Assembly (NCBI GenBank): GCA_029931535.1
Contig: JAQPZY010001346.1
Span: forward strand, 2,170,001-2,234,000
Direction of reading: 5' to 3'
DNA length: 64,000 nucleotides
From: Margaritifera margaritifera
Taxonomy: Eukaryota; Mollusca; Bivalvia; Unionida; Margaritiferidae
Below are positions 35,160-47,790 of this stretch, one piece after another (the first letter of the stretch is position 1; the number at the start of each line of letters is the position of its first letter). A model generated the notes under the pieces. The model was given only the letters and a program-made list of their open reading frames with translations. It was not told the DNA's origin and made no database searches. Made by a program: the position numbers and the translations under genes.

Positions 35160-36769
35160 AAAAGTTGGAAAAATGTTGAACAAAATACAAAGGATGTAAG
35201 AACTTCTCCAACATCACATACAGGGTCGTGGATATTACAATTACATTATCTGAAATCATTTATGATGAAAGGTTTAAATGTGATTGAGGCCCGATGATAA
35301 AAGTTAATTCATTTGATGAACGTTGCAAAAGAAAAGTACACTAAAGGTATTCGTAAGCAAAGTCGAAATAAATATAAAAGGAAAGAAACTATTAGAAGAG
35401 TAAAAGAAACGAGAGTAAAAGTGTTATCTTCAATAATTGTGATGATGTATGCAAATTGGTGATAATTAAATAAGCAACATACATCAAAGAGGTTTTCGTG
35501 ACTTTGGTTTCAGTTCAGATGAGAAAGATGTAACACTTGGTCAGTCTATTGACAATGACTTAAACTTGAATAACAACTGCATTACGCATTCTGTACCTAA
35601 ATCCGATACATCTAACAGAGAGTTTACAATGAAACGTATTGATGTTTAAATACGTAATAGTCTAGAGCAGTGGTGTCCAACCTGTAGGCCCTGGGGGGAC
35701 GCGTGGTTATTCCAAGGGGTTTGCGAATTCACATAGCTTCGCAGCAAGTATTGCTCCTCCAGTCAGCTCTTGCTTTCCTGTTATCCCCGCCGTTGCGAGC
35801 AAATCATGTTCAAATTTAGCGCGCCAAGCAGATAAATATTTATCCCCGCCACAACCTAAAAGTACAACTATTAGCATGTGGGGTTCCGTGCAATTTTTTG
35901 AGGTTGAAAAGGGGTCCTCATACTCAAAAAGGTTGTGAACCACTGATCTAGAGTCAATGCAATGCATGGTATCAAAACATGTAAAGAAGATGTAGACAAT
36001 AAATTAACATATATTGAACAGAATGGTAATGAGAGAGAAAACATAATTCAAGAGTTTCAAAAACAGACTGATAACAACAGAAGAGAAAAATGAGTTTAGA
36101 TGCACATAACTGCTTTAAATATAGGTTCAACGCGATATCTGATGCAAACAATACAAACCGGAAGAGAAATAACTGATCAAATACCAGACATTCAACAGTT
36201 TTTGCCACCTGTTGAACACGTGAGAAACTCGGAGGTAGATGCGTTACAGAGTACAATTAAAAGATCTCCATGAATGGTTGTAGTACCAGTAATACTAACT
36301 TCAACAACAAGATGTATGCTAAAACTTTGCCAGAACTGCAGAAAAGTGAATGTTTAGCAACAATACCCCAAAATTCAAAGACAATAAAAACAAAATAAAT
36401 GTGAATAAAATTGTGATAAACAGAATAAGAACAAATATAAGTTGTATATTAGTGATTTAAAGAACAAAATCAAAATGTTAAATGTTCAGACCTTACCAAC
36501 TGTCAAAGATAAGGTTACTGCTGGAATATAACTATAAAATGGGCTACAACTGAATATTTTGACAGAGATCTGGTTATTAATATTGGTGTGTTACTGAGTA
36601 GTATTGACGAATTTGACAAAATGATAAACTTGCGACAAAAGATTTATTAATTTAGAATTTCAAAATTTAAACTGGTGCATTCAAAGCTAAAATGGCTTTT
36701 AAAAAAGATTCTTTCATTAAGTATATTAAAAGAGGAAATTTATAAATACATCCAGGAGCTGTATAATAA
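35160..36769. other. Probable 5' part of a decayed plus-strand retroelement, no clear ORF
   Basis: A-rich plus strand with short frames such as NGNERENIIQEFQKQTDNNR near 36010-36080 and KMYAKTLPELQKSECLATIP near 36300-36370. It is interrupted by a hAT MITE at 35668. It may be the ORF1 or 5' region of the LINE whose RT lies at 37320-37960, but I cannot show continuity. Confidence 0.25.
35668..35945. mobile_element. hAT (Charlie/Tip100-type) MITE with 8-bp target duplication
   Basis: The left end CAGTGGTGTCCAACCT and the right end AGGTTGTGAACCACTG are imperfect inverted repeats. Flanks gtctagag (35660-35667) and atctagag (35946-35953) form an 8-bp target duplication with one mismatch, and contain the TCTAGA core favoured by this hAT group. 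Length is 278 bp with no coding capacity. GC content is higher than its surroundings. Confidence 0.8.
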
Positions 36770-36974
36770 AACCAATCTAATTATTCATGGCTTGGTGGTG
36801 TTTGGTGGCATTTTCAACACATTATTTTTATATTATGTCGAGAAAATGGGAACTAAGCGCCTTTCCCAAGACCACACTTAGACAGCTAAACCGGGATGGC
36901 CAGGCGTATATAGAACCACAACTCTAGGATTAAAAACATGATGCTCTATTAAGTGAACTACTGCGGCTTCCCCC
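36770..36974 (-). mobile_element. tRNA-derived SINE (Lys-like head)
   Basis: On the minus strand the head starts GGGGGAAGCCGCAGTAGTTC at 36974. It has an anticodon-loop-like 'TTTTTAATCC' and a B-box-like 'GTGGTTCTATATACGCC' down to about 36891. A body with 'GGTCTTGGGAAAGGCGCTTAG' follows, of the kind common in metazoan SINE and LINE tails. A and B boxes are eroded, so it is old. Confidence 0.5.
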
Positions 36975-37319
36975 GAAGTAATGTCCAATGTATAGTGCTT
37001 TTTAAAATGAGGTTAATCCAGATGGTATTGATACAATACTGTTTACTGAAAAATTATTAACCGGAAAAAAATGCCTGGTTCATCAGTAAATTATCGGATA
37101 ACGAGCCCCGTTGTGAATTAATGTACGAAGATGGCGAGTTAATATATAGAACATAATACTGATATTTAACATTTATCTGTATATTCATACATATATCACA
37201 TATTATAAGATATATCCCCAAAAAGGGTTCTTGAATATTTTTTAGGCTGAATTCCGTTTTGCCCACTGGTTAGTATTTTTGTGCTTAACTATCGATCACT
37301 GCTGAATACAAAGGAGATT

Positions 37320-38330
<1,011 letters not shown>

Positions 38331-38852
38331 TGATTCACCTGATAATGATGACTTTTCTGTACTACGTAACACGAAATATTTTTTTAAACCTATAATAATT
38401 TCAGTTTTTTTCTTTGTACAATTGTGCACAACTTTTAACATACGTGTAAAGTTGGTTATATAACGTGTATTACAAAATAATAGCTGCAATATAGCAGATT
38501 ATGTGGTAGCGTGAACAGAGTGAACTGAGTTGTTTCCCTTTATTACAAATTTGGACTAGTTGGTTACAGAATCGCCAACAATCATCATCATCATCAATCT
38601 TTATTTCCTCTTTTCAGAGATAAGGATGCAGACAAATGAGAAAGAAAACAATGAAACAATATTGAAATGAATTGAATTAGTTATATACAATTAACAGAGG
38701 TATACATGAGAGGAATCTGTGAATTTTCCCTATGAGGATTCTTATATGAGGACACTATACTTATCAAAAGTATGGTGCACTCTTGCGCAATCCTTCAATG
38801 CTTAATTATTGTACACATCATCATTATTTTACAGAAAATAATATTGTATATG

Positions 38853-38856
<4 letters not shown>

Positions 38857-38937
<81 letters not shown>
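38857..38937. repeat. (AT)n microsatellite, one interruption
   Basis: Two AT blocks separated by 'ataata' near 38905. Confidence 0.95.
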
Positions 38938-38938
<1 letters not shown>

Positions 38939-38989
38939 CATGCATGAAGACATGATTATCAAGATTTCAACAATCACATAATTCCAAAT

Positions 38990-41290
38990 CTCGATAATCT
39001 GAAAATCGATCTTATTACCATGAAAAGAATCCATGAATTACAGTTGCAGAGAATACTGAGGCAGACATTATAAAATTTCTCAGTATTTCAGGCTCGTCTA
39101 GGCCGATACCGTTGGGAGATTCTCTACCAAGGAGATGTTGAATAAATTCTTCACCTGATATATTATGAAGGCACACGCCAAGACGAATGTCAAAGTTATT
39201 TATAATATGTGTCCAAAATATGTCTCGTTGTCGCACAGTGCTCTGACAGGATATAAATGCATGGATTATTACATCTGTGTAAGAGTAACTTCAGTGTTTA
39301 CAAACTTGCATAGTATTATTTGGAACAGTTATCAGAACATTTGCAAGGGATGTAATTAACTGTAACTCTCTTGTTGTTTCTGGAGTTTGCCATAAAATTG
39401 AGGGTTTTATAGAAGTATGAACATTTTTTAATCTTTTGTAGGAAATGTCAGTATGGCACAAGTTTGTAAAGCGCTTGTTTTCATATTTGTGAGTAGCATG
39501 TTTTATAATTTTTTTCCACTGTATTTTTCCTGGAAATATTTTGTCTCTGACAAAAATTTCAATAAATTCATAAATATTATATTTCTGCAAAATGCTACAT
39601 ATATCTGGAATAAAGCCTTTTTGTTCTGCAACATCTTTTCTAGAAATATATAGTCTGAATAAAAATATTCTTTTAGTTGTTACATTTTCTGGAAGATGGC
39701 ATAATTTACCAAGAAAGTTCAGTTTCCTTTTATCAATTTCTGATATAATTCTCTTTATCCCCAGTAAACTTTCGCTCATTCCTGACCGCGTGTTTTGAGG
39801 AAAGCCTTGCAGAATTTTGGTACAATGATGCTGAAATACATCGAGCTTTCTCAAGTCTTTGAGTCTGATATTCGACCAAACTTCACAACCATAAAGGGCT
39901 GATGGTATCACAATTTTTTGGTACAAGCTGACGTTGGTAAGAGGATTGGATCTAGCTTCATTTGTGTCAACCCCTACAAGAAAATAAAATGATTTTCTGC
40001 CTTTAGTACAAGATCTGTCTACTTTAGTCAAGCATTTCATATTGGAACACACAGGAATTCCAACATGCTCGGTTTCACTTAAAATAGGTATAGTATGATT
40101 GCCTATTTTCCAGTTAAACTTCTCACATGTTGTTTGCTTATTCTGATTAAAAACTAATACACAGCTTTTACTAACGTTGAAGGTGAAGTTCCATGTTAGT
40201 GAGTATCTGTTACATATATCAAGCATTTTTTGCAAATGGATTGGTGTGTTTGCGAGCAGTTATATCATCGGCTAATGCTGGATTTCCAGACGGAGTGGAC
40301 CCAACAAGTAGCCCTAATTTTGACTGATGTAATTCTTGTAAAAGGTTATTAATATAAACAAGATATAAAAATGTTGATAAAACACCTCCCTGTCGAATAC
40401 CCCGTTCTATTGGAAAAGGTTCGGATTTTGACTCGTTCATCAGGACAATGCTTTCAATATTTGTGTATGATTCCTTTAATACATGTAAAATCTTTCCTTG
40501 AATGCCCAGATTTCTGAGTTTTAGAAAAAGTCCGTCGTGATTCACAGTGTCAAACGCCTTTTTTATATCTAAGAAAGCAGCAAACACTCTTGATCCTAGT
40601 TCTAAAGTGGAAAAAACAGCTTCGTGTAGATTGAAAGATGCTGTTATACTACTCAGTCTCTTTTGAAAACCCTGTTGTTCAGTATTAGGGAAATTATATA
40701 TAGTGCTATTACACCATGCAGTTAATCTATTGAATAAGCACTTTTCAAATAGTTTATATAATACAGGCAGCAGGGAAATAGCTCTGTAATTGTCAGGGTC
40801 CGTTTTAGATTTCCCTCCTCCTTTAAGTATGGGCACAATTAACCCTACTTTCCAGTCACACGGTATGAAACACTTTTCTATTACCCCGTTGAAAAGCATC
40901 GTAATGAATTCTGTCAGTCTTCTTCCCCCGTAGCGTAAATGCTCATTTTGAATACCATCAATGCCCGGGGCTTTCCTAAGTTTGAGCTGTTTTATGACAG
41001 AGGCTATTTCTTGAAAGCTAAATTTTACTTTAAAGATAGGATCATCAATACAGAACTCGTCCGTTAGTTCATGATTTACAAATATGTCTCTAGATTGAGT
41101 GTACAATTTAGTAAAATATTTAGCAAACAGTCGAGATATTTCATCCGGAGCAGTCGCTAATTCACCGTCATATTTTAATTCAAAACAACATTTGGAATAT
41201 TTGCTCTTGTTGCGTTGTCTGTTGTAGAACTTCCAAAAAAGCCTCACGTCTAATTCGGCTGCTTCATCTAAGTCTTTAAAAATATCTTCT
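38990..41290 (-). pseudogene. LINE ORF2: reverse transcriptase and C-terminal region
   Basis: The longest coding relic in the window. From about 41286 the frame reads LDEAAELDVRLFWKFYN, KAPGIDGIQNEHLRYGG, WKVGLIVPILKGGGKSKTDP, DNYRAISLLPVLYKLFEKCL, FAAFLDIKKAFDTVNHDGLF and GIRQGGVLSTFLYLVYINNL, then ALADDI. These are RT blocks 1-5 with ADD in the catalytic box. A one-base shift near 40253-40256 moves to the next frame (LQKMLDICNRYSLTWNFTFN onward to 39291), a zinc-free C-terminal extension. A last piece (FWTHIINNFDIRLGVCLHN) reaches 39015. The endonuclease is missing (5' truncation at a TATA tract). It is jockey/CR1-like. One shift and few stops make it the youngest LINE here. Confidence 0.75.
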
Positions 41291-42781
41291 TATATATATG
41301 AAAATGATTACAACCTAAGAATTTTGTAAAATTCGGCCTTTAATTTTTGTAAGATACTTATGTTAAAAAATTACTATTTAATTCAACTAAAACATGGTCA
41401 GTTGTCTAACTGTCTAAGGTGCTCGCAGTTAATTAGGTCTGATCAGCAATCATTGATGACATGTGATTGGTCAGTTCTTAGGTGTGGCAGACAGATGGGT
41501 GGGGGGGGGGGTGGGAGTGGCGGTAGGTTTCAATTGTCAAAAAGTATGATTTTATCGTCAAAGATTTCAGAGAAAGTACAAGGTTCTTTCTTGCCTTCTA
41601 TTCGAAGGACAAGAAAGTATTAGAAACCTTGTTTGAAGAAAATCCTGTTTTACCTGATTGTATGAAGGGACAGATAGTATATACCGTCTGTACTGGCGTA
41701 TAAGATGGGTCCAATTGCAAACAATAATGACCCTGATCTGTCATCGCATAATGTAACGGGAGACCAGGGTCTGCATTGTGTGTTCTACTGATTATTCCTA
41801 ACAAACTGCATAGACCCAGATCTGCTGGCGCATTATCTGACAGCAGATCTAGGTCGATGTAGTTTGCAGTTGGGTTCGACTTATAGGCGAGCATACCCTT
41901 AAACACAAGGAAAGAACAAACTTATAACGAAACAATTTTTTTTATTTGACTACAAGGTGATTGAATACATCCAGAGAGCAATGTGTTTATTTTATCCATT
42001 AAATATATATTATTTTCACAACAAGACATTATTATATTATTCGTCTTGATTCTGCAACTCTGATGATCATATGATCTCAGCTAGTTGGTCGCTTGATATT
42101 TCTGGGTATAATTAAAGAGACAGTTTTGGTGCATCTCGTATTGTAAATTCTTGTTGACTACATACTTTTTGATACATTTGCACGCGTCCTTTTCTCTGTT
42201 TGTTTGTGACTTTGTCGTAGTTAAGAACTCGTACATGAACCATTTGGATAACTTGAGCACAGGAGAACTTCAATGAACATTTTATTTTGTTGTAATGCAT
42301 TCGAGGTGTTTATTTCATTCGTCAGATCTATTTGGAATCTACACGTCAAAATAAAAGCCGTTATTGATTGAAGTTAGCTCTATTTAAAAAAAAAAAAAAA
42401 AAAAAGAGAAACAGATGGTACACAAATGGTTCCTAGTCCAAAGGGGGAAACTGATTCAAACAGAAGAATAAACAATTGCACCCTAAGCTGACAAGAATTT
42501 TGCTCATACATCTCGTGCGTCACGCGCACATGAGTAAATGTACATTTTTGTTTCTCGTAACAATGGGACACCCTCTTTGTTGTTGGCCCTAGTTAGTCGA
42601 TCACGTGGTTTTAGGGGTATAATACTCTGGTCAGTTTATGATTTCGTTGGATTTCAAGTTCTGAGCTGGTGAGTAAGCATGTTTATTTTGGTATGCAATG
42701 TAGAACCGAAATGGCTAGAACGTATATATAGGATTTAGCGTTTAATATTTACTGGGGTAGTGGTATTTCTGCCAATGGTAT

Positions 42782-42784
<3 letters not shown>
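41291..42784. other. No gene seen; G-run at 41497 and poly-A at 42383-42403
   Basis: A minus-strand frame at 41906-41598 has no known motif and no splice sites. The rest is AT-rich. Confidence 0.35.

Positions 42785-42816
<32 letters not shown>
42785..42816. repeat. (AAT)n microsatellite
   Basis: About 10 copies with one 'ata' interruption. Confidence 0.9.
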
Positions 42817-42817
<1 letters not shown>

Positions 42818-43094
42818 TAAATAATGACTATTTAGAGAAGGTAATTTTGTTAGTACTGGAACTAATCTACCACAAGGCCTTCAGTTATTTACGATATAAA
42901 AAGTATATACAGCACAATGTGACAAAATTTAGCTTAACACTAAAGAACTGAGTTATTCTGAAAATCAAACAAAGTTTAAAGCCTGTAGCACGTGCACAAG
43001 TATCGGTGAGCACAAAAATATGAAATATTGTATTAAAAAAATTCATATGTGAAAAAGATCTATAAGCAAAGAAAAACATGAGGTATTTATATTA

Positions 43095-44245
43095 GAACTG
43101 TTTGACCGTCTTAAGATCTCATCCATTTAAGACATTTATTATGAAAAGAAGAAATGCCAGGAGCCTGCCTTATGTCACTGGGGATGGTGTTCCATACCAG
43201 TGGATCAGTATATTGAAAGTTCTTTTTAAACAATTTCTTCTATGGCTTTGGTATAATGAAATTTTTATTTCCAACAGACCTTAAATTTGGATTACCATCA
43301 GCATCTCTTTGTTGAAAGATATTGCTTAGATAGACCAGAATTACTTTTCTGCACACTGTATACATGAACTTAGCCTTCCTAAAGAATATTCTTTCATATA
43401 TTTCTAAAAATGTTATACAATTCATTGTCCTCAAAATTGTCTATACATTGCTCTAAAATTAAATGGCATTTTGAAGTCTTGAAAGTTTTGTTATGTTTGA
43501 ATTGGAGGAATTATATGTACCCCAAATTTCATTACAATAGTCCAAATATGACTGAATTTAACTTCTATAAAATGTGACCCTATACTGAAAAAGGAATGAA
43601 TGTTCTGATGATCTTAAGTAGCCAAAGATAAGTATTAACCTTTTTTGAACATGTTTAATGTGAATAGACCAGGTTGGATTGTTGTCTACAAATACACCAA
43701 GAATTTTGTCCTGAGAAGTCATATTATGGTTAACATTGTCAAACAGAAATTTGGAGTTTGTCACTATCTAGCCTTACTCTTGTTGTTTTGTTGTAGCTAG
43801 TATGACCTGGGTTTTTTTCTGTATTTATAATCATACTGTTTTCCTTGTACCAATTTTCAAGCCTGTTAAGATCATCTTGCAAGTTATTTTTATGTCCAGT
43901 TTTAATTTTACCTGACTTGGATAGTGTGGTATCATTTGCATAAAGGTCAGTGGAAGAAATTGAATTTCATATTTTAAAAGGTAAGTTGTTAATAAATGGA
44001 ATGAATAAGAAAGTTCTAAGGATAGATCCTTGTGGTAATCCACAGTATTTTTTATTTCAGAAAGGGGACCATTTAAAGATACTTTTTGCACTCTATCAGT
44101 TAAGTAAGAAGTAAATCAGTTTAGGGAGTTTTCATTACATTGGTAGAATGTCAGTTTTTAAAATGCATTTTTATGGTCTACAAGATCAAAAGCTTTAGAA
44201 AAATCGACCACAATAGTGCCATCATTTCTCCTTTATCAACTGCTT
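43095..44245 (-). pseudogene. LINE RT, heavily frameshifted
   Basis: Minus-strand pieces in order are GTIVVDFSKAFDLVDHKNAF (near 44220), VQKVSLNGPLSEIKN, DLYANDTTLSKSG (a changed YADD box), NWYKENSMIINTEK, ILGVFVDNNPTWSIHIKHVQ, SYLDYCNEIWGTYN and, near 43150, a degenerate 'Y.DPLVWNTIPSDIR' tail. The order matches RT and C-terminal blocks of a CR1/jockey-type LINE. Almost every block is in a different frame, and the catalytic Asp-Asp reads Asn-Asp. Its 5' truncation abuts the tandem repeat starting near 44280. Confidence 0.6.
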
Positions 44246-44337
44246 GTAGCCATTTATCAACCATAGAGCCAAACTGATCATCATGAATCAGATTACAAGT
44301 GTTGAAATAGTTGATAAAAGAATAATGCACCATTATT

Positions 44338-44372
44338 CATACATGCCAGCCTTCCAGACAGTGTTGGTGGAT
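44338..44372. mobile_element. 35-bp terminal fragment of the CATAC-ended hAT family
   Basis: CATACATGCCAGCCTTCCAG followed by ACAGTGTTGG matches the 3' terminus of copy A (CATACATGCCATATTCCCAG, ACAGTGTTGG). The rest of the element is absent; the sequence passes straight into the about 150-bp repeat. Confidence 0.5.
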
Positions 44373-44379
44373 GTCTATA

Positions 44380-44960
44380 TCAACATGGGGTTTTCACTCT
44401 TAAAGACTTCTTATGATGCCTTCTTGGTCCTAAATGAAAATGGTGCTGAAATGACATCCAATATGGCAGCCATCACAGCCATCTTCAAATCTTGTTATAG
44501 CTACTCCTCCTGAACAGAAATTCATATTGGGATGGAGTTTTACCAGAAGACTTCTTATGATGTCTATTTGGTCCTAAATAAAAATGGTGCCAATTTGATT
44601 TTCAATATGGCAACCACGGCGTTTGTATTGAAAATCTTGTTACCACTACTCCTCTTGAGTGGAAGGTCATATCAACATGGGGTTTTCACTGCTAGACTAT
44701 TTATGATGTTTAGTTGATCCCAAATGAAAATTTTGCCACAGTGGCCAACTTTAAAATCTTGTTATTACTACACCTCGGTGGATTGTCATATTGACATGGG
44801 TTTCACCAAAAGACTTCTTGTGATGTCTAGTTGAACATAAATCAAAATAGTGCCAGTCAGACATCCAATATTGCCAACATAGCTGCTATGTTCAAAATCT
44901 TGTTAAAGCTTTTTCTGCTCAACAGAAAGTCACATTGACATGGGCTTTCCACCAGACTCC
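44380..44960. repeat. About 150-bp degenerate tandem repeat, inverse of 26450-26990
   Basis: Four units share 'catggggttttcac', 'agacttcttatgatgtctagttggtcctaaatgaaaatggtgcc', 'atatggc-acca' and 'aaaatcttgttattactactcctc'. Confidence 0.75.
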
Positions 44961-45170
44961 ACATCTAGTTTCTCACTGTCCCTATCTCCATACATCTGTA
45001 CCATGTCAGTCTGTGCATCCCTGTGCAACCGTTAACAGACAAATAAGATTTTTTGAAACAAATATTTGAGCTTTTTGGACTTTATATTTTTGGGACTGGG
45101 TGGGGGTGTGAAGGCCTTGCTAGCATGATTGTGCAAAAATCACTTGACATAGACAAACGAGATTAGGAAG

Positions 45171-46394
45171 CATACCTGCCAGAGTCCCAGAAAGTGTTTT
45201 CATGCCCCAAGGGTAGTCAGTGCATGTGATCCCAAAAATGCAGTGTCGTGAGAATAAGCCATCTTTTTATCTGAGCCTATATAAAATGAAATTCAAATTT
45301 GAATAAAAGAAAATAACATTGGTTTTCTTAAAAGCAGTTAATACACTTGCAAACAAAAAATAGTAGACTTTGCATTGTCAAATGTCATCACCACACACAC
45401 ACACATGTATGCGAACACAATCACATAATCACAACCACACAGACGTTAAATAAGAAAATACACCAAGTTTCTGTCTTTAACATCCATTGGATTGTGGAAT
45501 AAAGGCAGTCTTTGCTGCTCTTGGTAGTTCAGTTGTGGGTTTGAAGGCAATGCAAGTGGCATTTGTGTTCATCTCAATAAAGACTATGGGACTGTTATTA
45601 AAACTTCCCCAAAGATCTTGTTGAATTTTTCTCAGCATAGAAAATGATATTTCTGCATCTGCACTGTTGTGGTGCAGTGTCAAACATGCAGTGGCCACCC
45701 AAGTTAGATTATCATATCTTGGTTTTCCTGAAGGTAGATGACAAACTTTATTCATGGCATGGTCATACACCTGGGTCAAAAATAGCGATTGTCTTGTCAC
45801 CTCCATTGTCTTTAGATTCATCAATCAGGACCGAGTACATGTATTTGTTATTTGGGCATAACTCGGTTATTTGATTGTCCAACATTGGTGCAATTGCATT
45901 ATTTATGATATTCATTGCTTTTGTCCTTTTACAACTGCATTTGCTAGCAATATTGCTATTCAGGAACATTTCCATACACAGGTCTGAAAAATGATTTGCA
46001 ACATCTTCTGCTGATTGTTTAAACCTGTAACTTGCTTTGGGATTGAGCTGTACATTCATGCCTTGTCCCAATGTTAGTTGTAGTTGCTATGTGGACAGAT
46101 GTCGTCCATTTCAAAATGACCAATGTCTATATGGTGTTTGCAGTATGTGCAAAGCAGAATGGCTAATGCCGATATGGTGTTTGCAGTATGTGCAAAGCAG
46201 AATGGCTAATGCTGACATGGTGTTTGCAATATGTGTAAAGAACAAGATGCTTTCTTCCTGCTGCACTTCACAAAGTCAAACTTTGTCAACCAGGAGTTCT
46301 GAAATTTAGTTTTGCTGGGCTATTCTTGCTTCACAAATGGCTTTTCCTTCCCAGAATCACAGTTGCATTTCGACCTTTTGCCTTAAAAGATGAA
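45171..46394 (-). mobile_element. hAT-like element fused to the end of a PHD-finger gene
   Basis: The left end CATACCTGCCAG at 45171 and the following 3' region match copy A. On the minus strand, homology to the copy A leader (GATTCAT then about 25 bases) begins at 46394-46400, directly after coding sequence of the PHD gene. No 5' TIR is present there. A degenerate transposase follows: SK-N-DSGK-KP, stop, PSKTKFQNSWLTKFDFVKCS, then a damaged zinc finger with a 43-bp triplication. Next come HFSDLCMEMFLNSNIASKCS, ITELCPNNKYMYSVLIDESK and a C-terminal TLHHNSADAEISFSMLRKIQ. The middle of the catalytic domain is partly deleted. Dead copy. Confidence 0.65.
46105..46245. repeat. 43-bp triplication within the hAT zinc-finger coding region
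   Basis: 'tatggtgtttgcagtatgtg' plus 'caaagcagaatggctaatgc' plus 'cga' occurs about three times in tandem. A 43-bp unit shifts the frame with each copy, so it arose after, or caused, loss of function. Confidence 0.8.
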
Positions 46395-47142
46395 TCCCTA
46401 GTCTTGCTATCAGCCTTAGGCCAAATATCAAGTACTTGGGGTGGTTCTTTTCATAAAATTCAAATAGGTCAAATTTCCAGTATCTTATCATTCTGGGACC
46501 ATCATTTTCTTTCACAGCATCGTGCCGACCTATATCGTTCAAACCCCTCCAAATTAATCTTTTCACATATTCATTTTTGGAATCTCTAAGTCTATCAGCA
46601 GTCTTCTTCTTCATTTGGCTCAAACTTAACTCAAAGTCCATCCTACATTCCTCTGAGCAGAACCATTCACCTTCTGGTACATCATCTTCCTCCATGCCTA
46701 AACACTCCAGATGGAACCATGAACCCCTCGGACAATTTCTGTTGTTACAATAAACCATAGCTCCACTGGCATCTAACTGGCATATGCAATAATCACCACC
46801 ATCAACCCTTGGTTCTGCTGCAACATGAATTACTTTCTTGGTGTTGGGCTTCTCGTATATTAACTCAACAATTCTTCTGGATAGGTCATCTCGATACTTT
46901 TGTCTTTCTTCTGGTGAGTGTGGATAGCTTTTAGGTGTATCATCCATTTCGGCCATATCTGATAGTTCCATTGCATACAGTATGATGTATCCTTCTGTCA
47001 CATACTCCAACAGTTCCTCCGCCTTGTCAAAACAATCCATGACGTTTTTTGTAACACCTTTGTGATCATATACTTGCTTCAGGTTGTATAATGTTCCCTT
47101 CTCTCTGTGACTTTAAAATTTGAAGAGTTCATCATATGTGTC
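46394..47142 (-). CDS. PHD-finger exon of the decayed gene
   Basis: The exon starts after TTTTTATCTTCATCAG and reads DTYDELFKF, stop, SHREKGTLYNLKQVYD, then MDCFDKAEELLEYVTEGYII. From 47040 it is open for over 200 codons. The PHD finger is C-x-C (CICQ), C-x4-C (CNNRNC), H-x2-C (HLEC) and C-x3-C (CSEEC), with the usual Trp two residues before the seventh ligand (WFC), spanning residues 85-132 of the open part. All eight zinc ligands are intact. The exon then runs RMIRYWKFDLFEFYEKNHPK before passing into hAT sequence at about 46394. PHD fingers commonly read histone H3 tails; whether this one does is not known. Confidence 0.7.
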
Positions 47143-47598
47143 CTGATGAAGATAAAAAGTAGCAAATTGTGACATAAATTTAGACATTTTTCATCTATTA
47201 TAAATTCCTTGGACATCTTGCAATTTACGCATTTTTCATCCAATACTAAGTCCTCTGACTTATTGCAATATTGAACGTGATTCTGAATATAATGTACTGA
47301 AAAAGCTGTGAGTGAAGAGAGAAATTCAAAAGTCAATATTTGTCAGAATTAGAACATATACATCCATATTTCTTTTAGAGTTTTTTAACATTCTTGATAT
47401 AATTGGGACAGTTTATGACATTACTCAGTGTTTTTGTAGTAACAAAAATGTTAATCCTTTTCAAGTGTTTACACAGTTCAAGGTTGTTGAATGTCTTTTT
47501 GACTTGCCAAATGAGCGATATAATCAGATACTGTATGTTTTCTGTATTACATCTTGAGATCTTATGTTGAGGACAATCCAATGTAGTGTAAATGTAAT

Positions 47599-47790
47599 AC
47601 GATGAAACCTGCACATAAAGGACACTGAAAGGACAAAATAAAATCATTATTAATTGATTTGTGTCCTTTATATAAAGGGGTTATCTTATTATAACGATAA
47701 CAGGATGTACTCCTAAATGTTTTTCTTTATGAACAGTGAGGTGTCTTTTATATAATACCTCTCCACAAAAGCAGGTTTTACTGCAATTGC
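47599..47790. mobile_element. Small pogo/mariner-like MITE in an intron of the PHD gene
   Basis: 'gatgaaacctgcacataaag' on the left and the inverse complement of 'aaaagcaggttttactgc' on the right form an imperfect inverted pair containing AAACCTGC. TA precedes the left end. About 190 bp, no coding capacity. Confidence 0.4.

Noticed and set aside
35707..35967. 86-codon minus-strand frame
   Set aside because: Lies within the hAT MITE and its flank.
36891..36974. Functional tRNA gene
   Set aside because: A and B boxes are eroded and a SINE body follows directly, so it is a tRNA-derived SINE head.
46037..46309. Plus-strand Cys-rich frame (CSMCKAEW...)
   Set aside because: Antisense of the triplicated hAT zinc-finger segment.
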